From Methanomicrobia archaeon (lineage in GTDB: Archaea; Methanobacteriota_B; Thermococci; Methanofastidiosales; NM3), in contig DSAJ01000175.1 in assembly GCA_011372835.1 (NCBI GenBank), positions 1 to 6,374 of the forward strand: a stretch of DNA of 6,374 bases. The letters are read 5' to 3'. Shown piece after piece: positions 6,002 to 6,374 of the stretch. The notes beneath the pieces were generated by a model. The model did not search any database and had not been told where the DNA came from. It saw only the letters and a list, made by a program, of their open reading frames with translations. Each line of letters begins with the position of its first letter. Within the stretch, counting starts at the first letter, position 1. The position numbers were made by a program, and so were the translations under genes.

Positions 6002-6007
6002 CCCTCC
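6002..6007 (-). promoter_or_regulatory. Ribosome binding site of ppsA
   Basis: GGAGGG on the minus strand lies six bases before the ATG at 5995-5993 and settles that start. Confidence 0.7.
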
Positions 6008-6035
6008 AAGATGAATTTTACTTAGGCTACTCTCT

Positions 6036-6048
6036 ATAATTTAAAAGG
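6036..6048 (-). promoter_or_regulatory. ppsA promoter (BRE and TATA box)
   Basis: On the minus strand CCTTTTAAATTATA (6048-6035) offers a TATA box TTTTAAATT (6046-6038). Transcription would begin near 6015, giving a leader of about 20 bases with the ribosome binding site. Further AT-rich stretches at 6060-6095 could be additional promoter elements. Confidence 0.5.
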
Positions 6049-6168
6049 TTTTTGTAGAATAATAATACAAATCTTCCATAAATATATGTATTGTTGTAGA
6101 ATTGTGATATATGGCTCTCTATTTCAATCTAAATGATAAGATTTTTTCTGTCTTTAATACTATCAAAC

Positions 6169-6180
6169 GCTTATTTTTAC
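6169..6180 (+). promoter_or_regulatory. TATA-like element before the candidate RNA
   Basis: GCTTATTTTTAC contains a TATA-like TTATTTTTA (6171-6179). The expected start of transcription, about 25 bases from its centre, is near 6200, which coincides with the first base pairs of the predicted closing helix (6197-6204). Confidence 0.35.
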
Positions 6181-6196
6181 GTATTCTTGACACTTA

Positions 6197-6358
6197 TGCG
6201 CTACGTTGCCCTTCTGATGAGGGGATGGCGTGCACGCGCTCATGCAAGCGCGCGCTCAGAGGCTGACAACGCCGTGATCAGCAGCTCTTCGGGGGCACCA
6301 TCACTCCCCTCGCATACACCTCTGTCTGCATGCGATTGAGCATTGCCAGGGTAGCGTA
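6197..6358 (+). ncRNA. Candidate structured non-coding RNA, family not recognised
   Basis: A set of nested, non-crossing helices can be drawn by eye. Closing helix: TGCGCTAC (6197-6204) with GTAGCGTA (6351-6358), eight pairs with one G-U. Inside, in order: CCCTTC/GAGGGG (6209-6214 with 6219-6224, loop TGAT); GGCGT/ACGCC (6227-6231 with 6269-6273) enclosing CGCGCT/AGCGCG (6235-6240 with 6247-6252); GTGAT/ATCAC (6274-6278 with 6300-6304) enclosing a C-TTCG-G tetraloop hairpin at 6287-6292; CGCAT/ATGCG (6311-6315 with 6330-6334). A TATA-like element lies at the right distance. No terminator is seen before the window ends, so the 3' end is open. An alternative pairing, GAGGGG (6219-6224) with CCCCTC (6306-6311), competes with the second helix. 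I could not match it to RNase P, SRP, tRNA or C/D RNA. Confidence 0.4.
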
Positions 6359-6374
6359 GACCAATATTAAAAGC

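Larger units (their letters stand above)
5996..6374. other. Region upstream of ppsA: AT-rich promoter DNA, then GC-rich structured stretch
   Basis: No protein gene is supported in these 379 bases. Positions 5996-6190 are strongly AT-rich and contain the ppsA promoter and several more TATA-like tracts. At about 6195 composition changes abruptly to GC-rich, and this lasts to about 6360; that part folds well and is listed as a candidate RNA. The last bases (CCAATATTAAAAGC) are AT-rich again and hold a leftward TATA-like sequence. Confidence 0.6.

Noticed and set aside
6215..6266. Possible C/D box RNA (TGATGA at 6215-6220 and CTGA at 6263-6266)
   Set aside because: The internal D' and C' boxes are missing and both elements fall within better-supported hairpins, so the box matches are probably chance.
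6133..6339. A 68-codon frame at the right end
   Set aside because: It has no ribosome binding site, begins in AT-rich promoter-like DNA and crosses into the GC-rich folded stretch. The hydrophobic start followed by Ala/Ser-rich residues looks like chance translation.
6344..6374. Start of a tRNA-like sequence (GCCAGGGTAGCGTAG)
   Set aside because: It resembles the 5' part of some archaeal tRNAs, but the D-loop GG is absent, the D-stem cannot close, and the window ends before any anticodon arm could be seen.

Overview
The window looks like chromosomal DNA from an anaerobic archaeon, most likely a euryarchaeal lineage and possibly Thermoplasmatota or Methanomassiliicoccales-like. The archaeal signs are TATA boxes about 25-30 bases before gene starts, apparently leaderless genes beside genes with GGAGGTG-type ribosome binding sites, hairpin-plus-T-run terminators, an L13e-type ribosomal protein, a small heat-shock protein, an archaeal-style phosphoenolpyruvate synthase and a DUF1847 protein (a family I know mainly from methanogens and anaerobic bacteria). 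The lineage is inference; no 16S or other marker is present.

Layout from left to right: (1) positions 58-540, minus strand: L13e-like protein with a C-terminal helix-hairpin-helix module, ending in TAG inside a hairpin terminator. (2) 541-687: divergent promoter region. (3) 688-1143, plus: small DUF2085 membrane protein. (4) 1103-1831, minus: polytopic membrane protein whose 3' end overlaps the DUF2085 gene by 41 bases. (5) 1832-2297: a 466-base gap with no convincing gene, holding a 9-bp inverted repeat, a terminator-like hairpin facing right, another dyad, and the hsp20 promoter with a CTAAC-N5-GTTAA palindrome resembling the archaeal heat-shock operator. (6) 2298-2762, plus: Hsp20. (7) 2876-3538, plus: DUF1847 gene interrupted by one in-frame TAG where the family has glutamine. 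(8) 3566-5995, minus: full-length ppsA, ending in TAG inside its terminator. (9) 5996-6374: AT-rich ppsA promoter region, then a GC-rich stretch (6197-6358) that folds into a closed multi-branch structure behind a TATA-like element, a candidate non-coding RNA.

The genes do not form an operon; nearly every one has its own promoter and terminator, and strands alternate. Functions are housekeeping: translation, membrane, protein folding and gluconeogenesis (pyruvate to PEP). The most notable points are the amber codon in the DUF1847 gene (nonsense mutation, or pyrrolysine insertion if the host encodes it), the candidate heat-shock operator and the candidate structured RNA. The use of TAG as a true terminator in two neighbouring genes argues against genome-wide reassignment of TAG.
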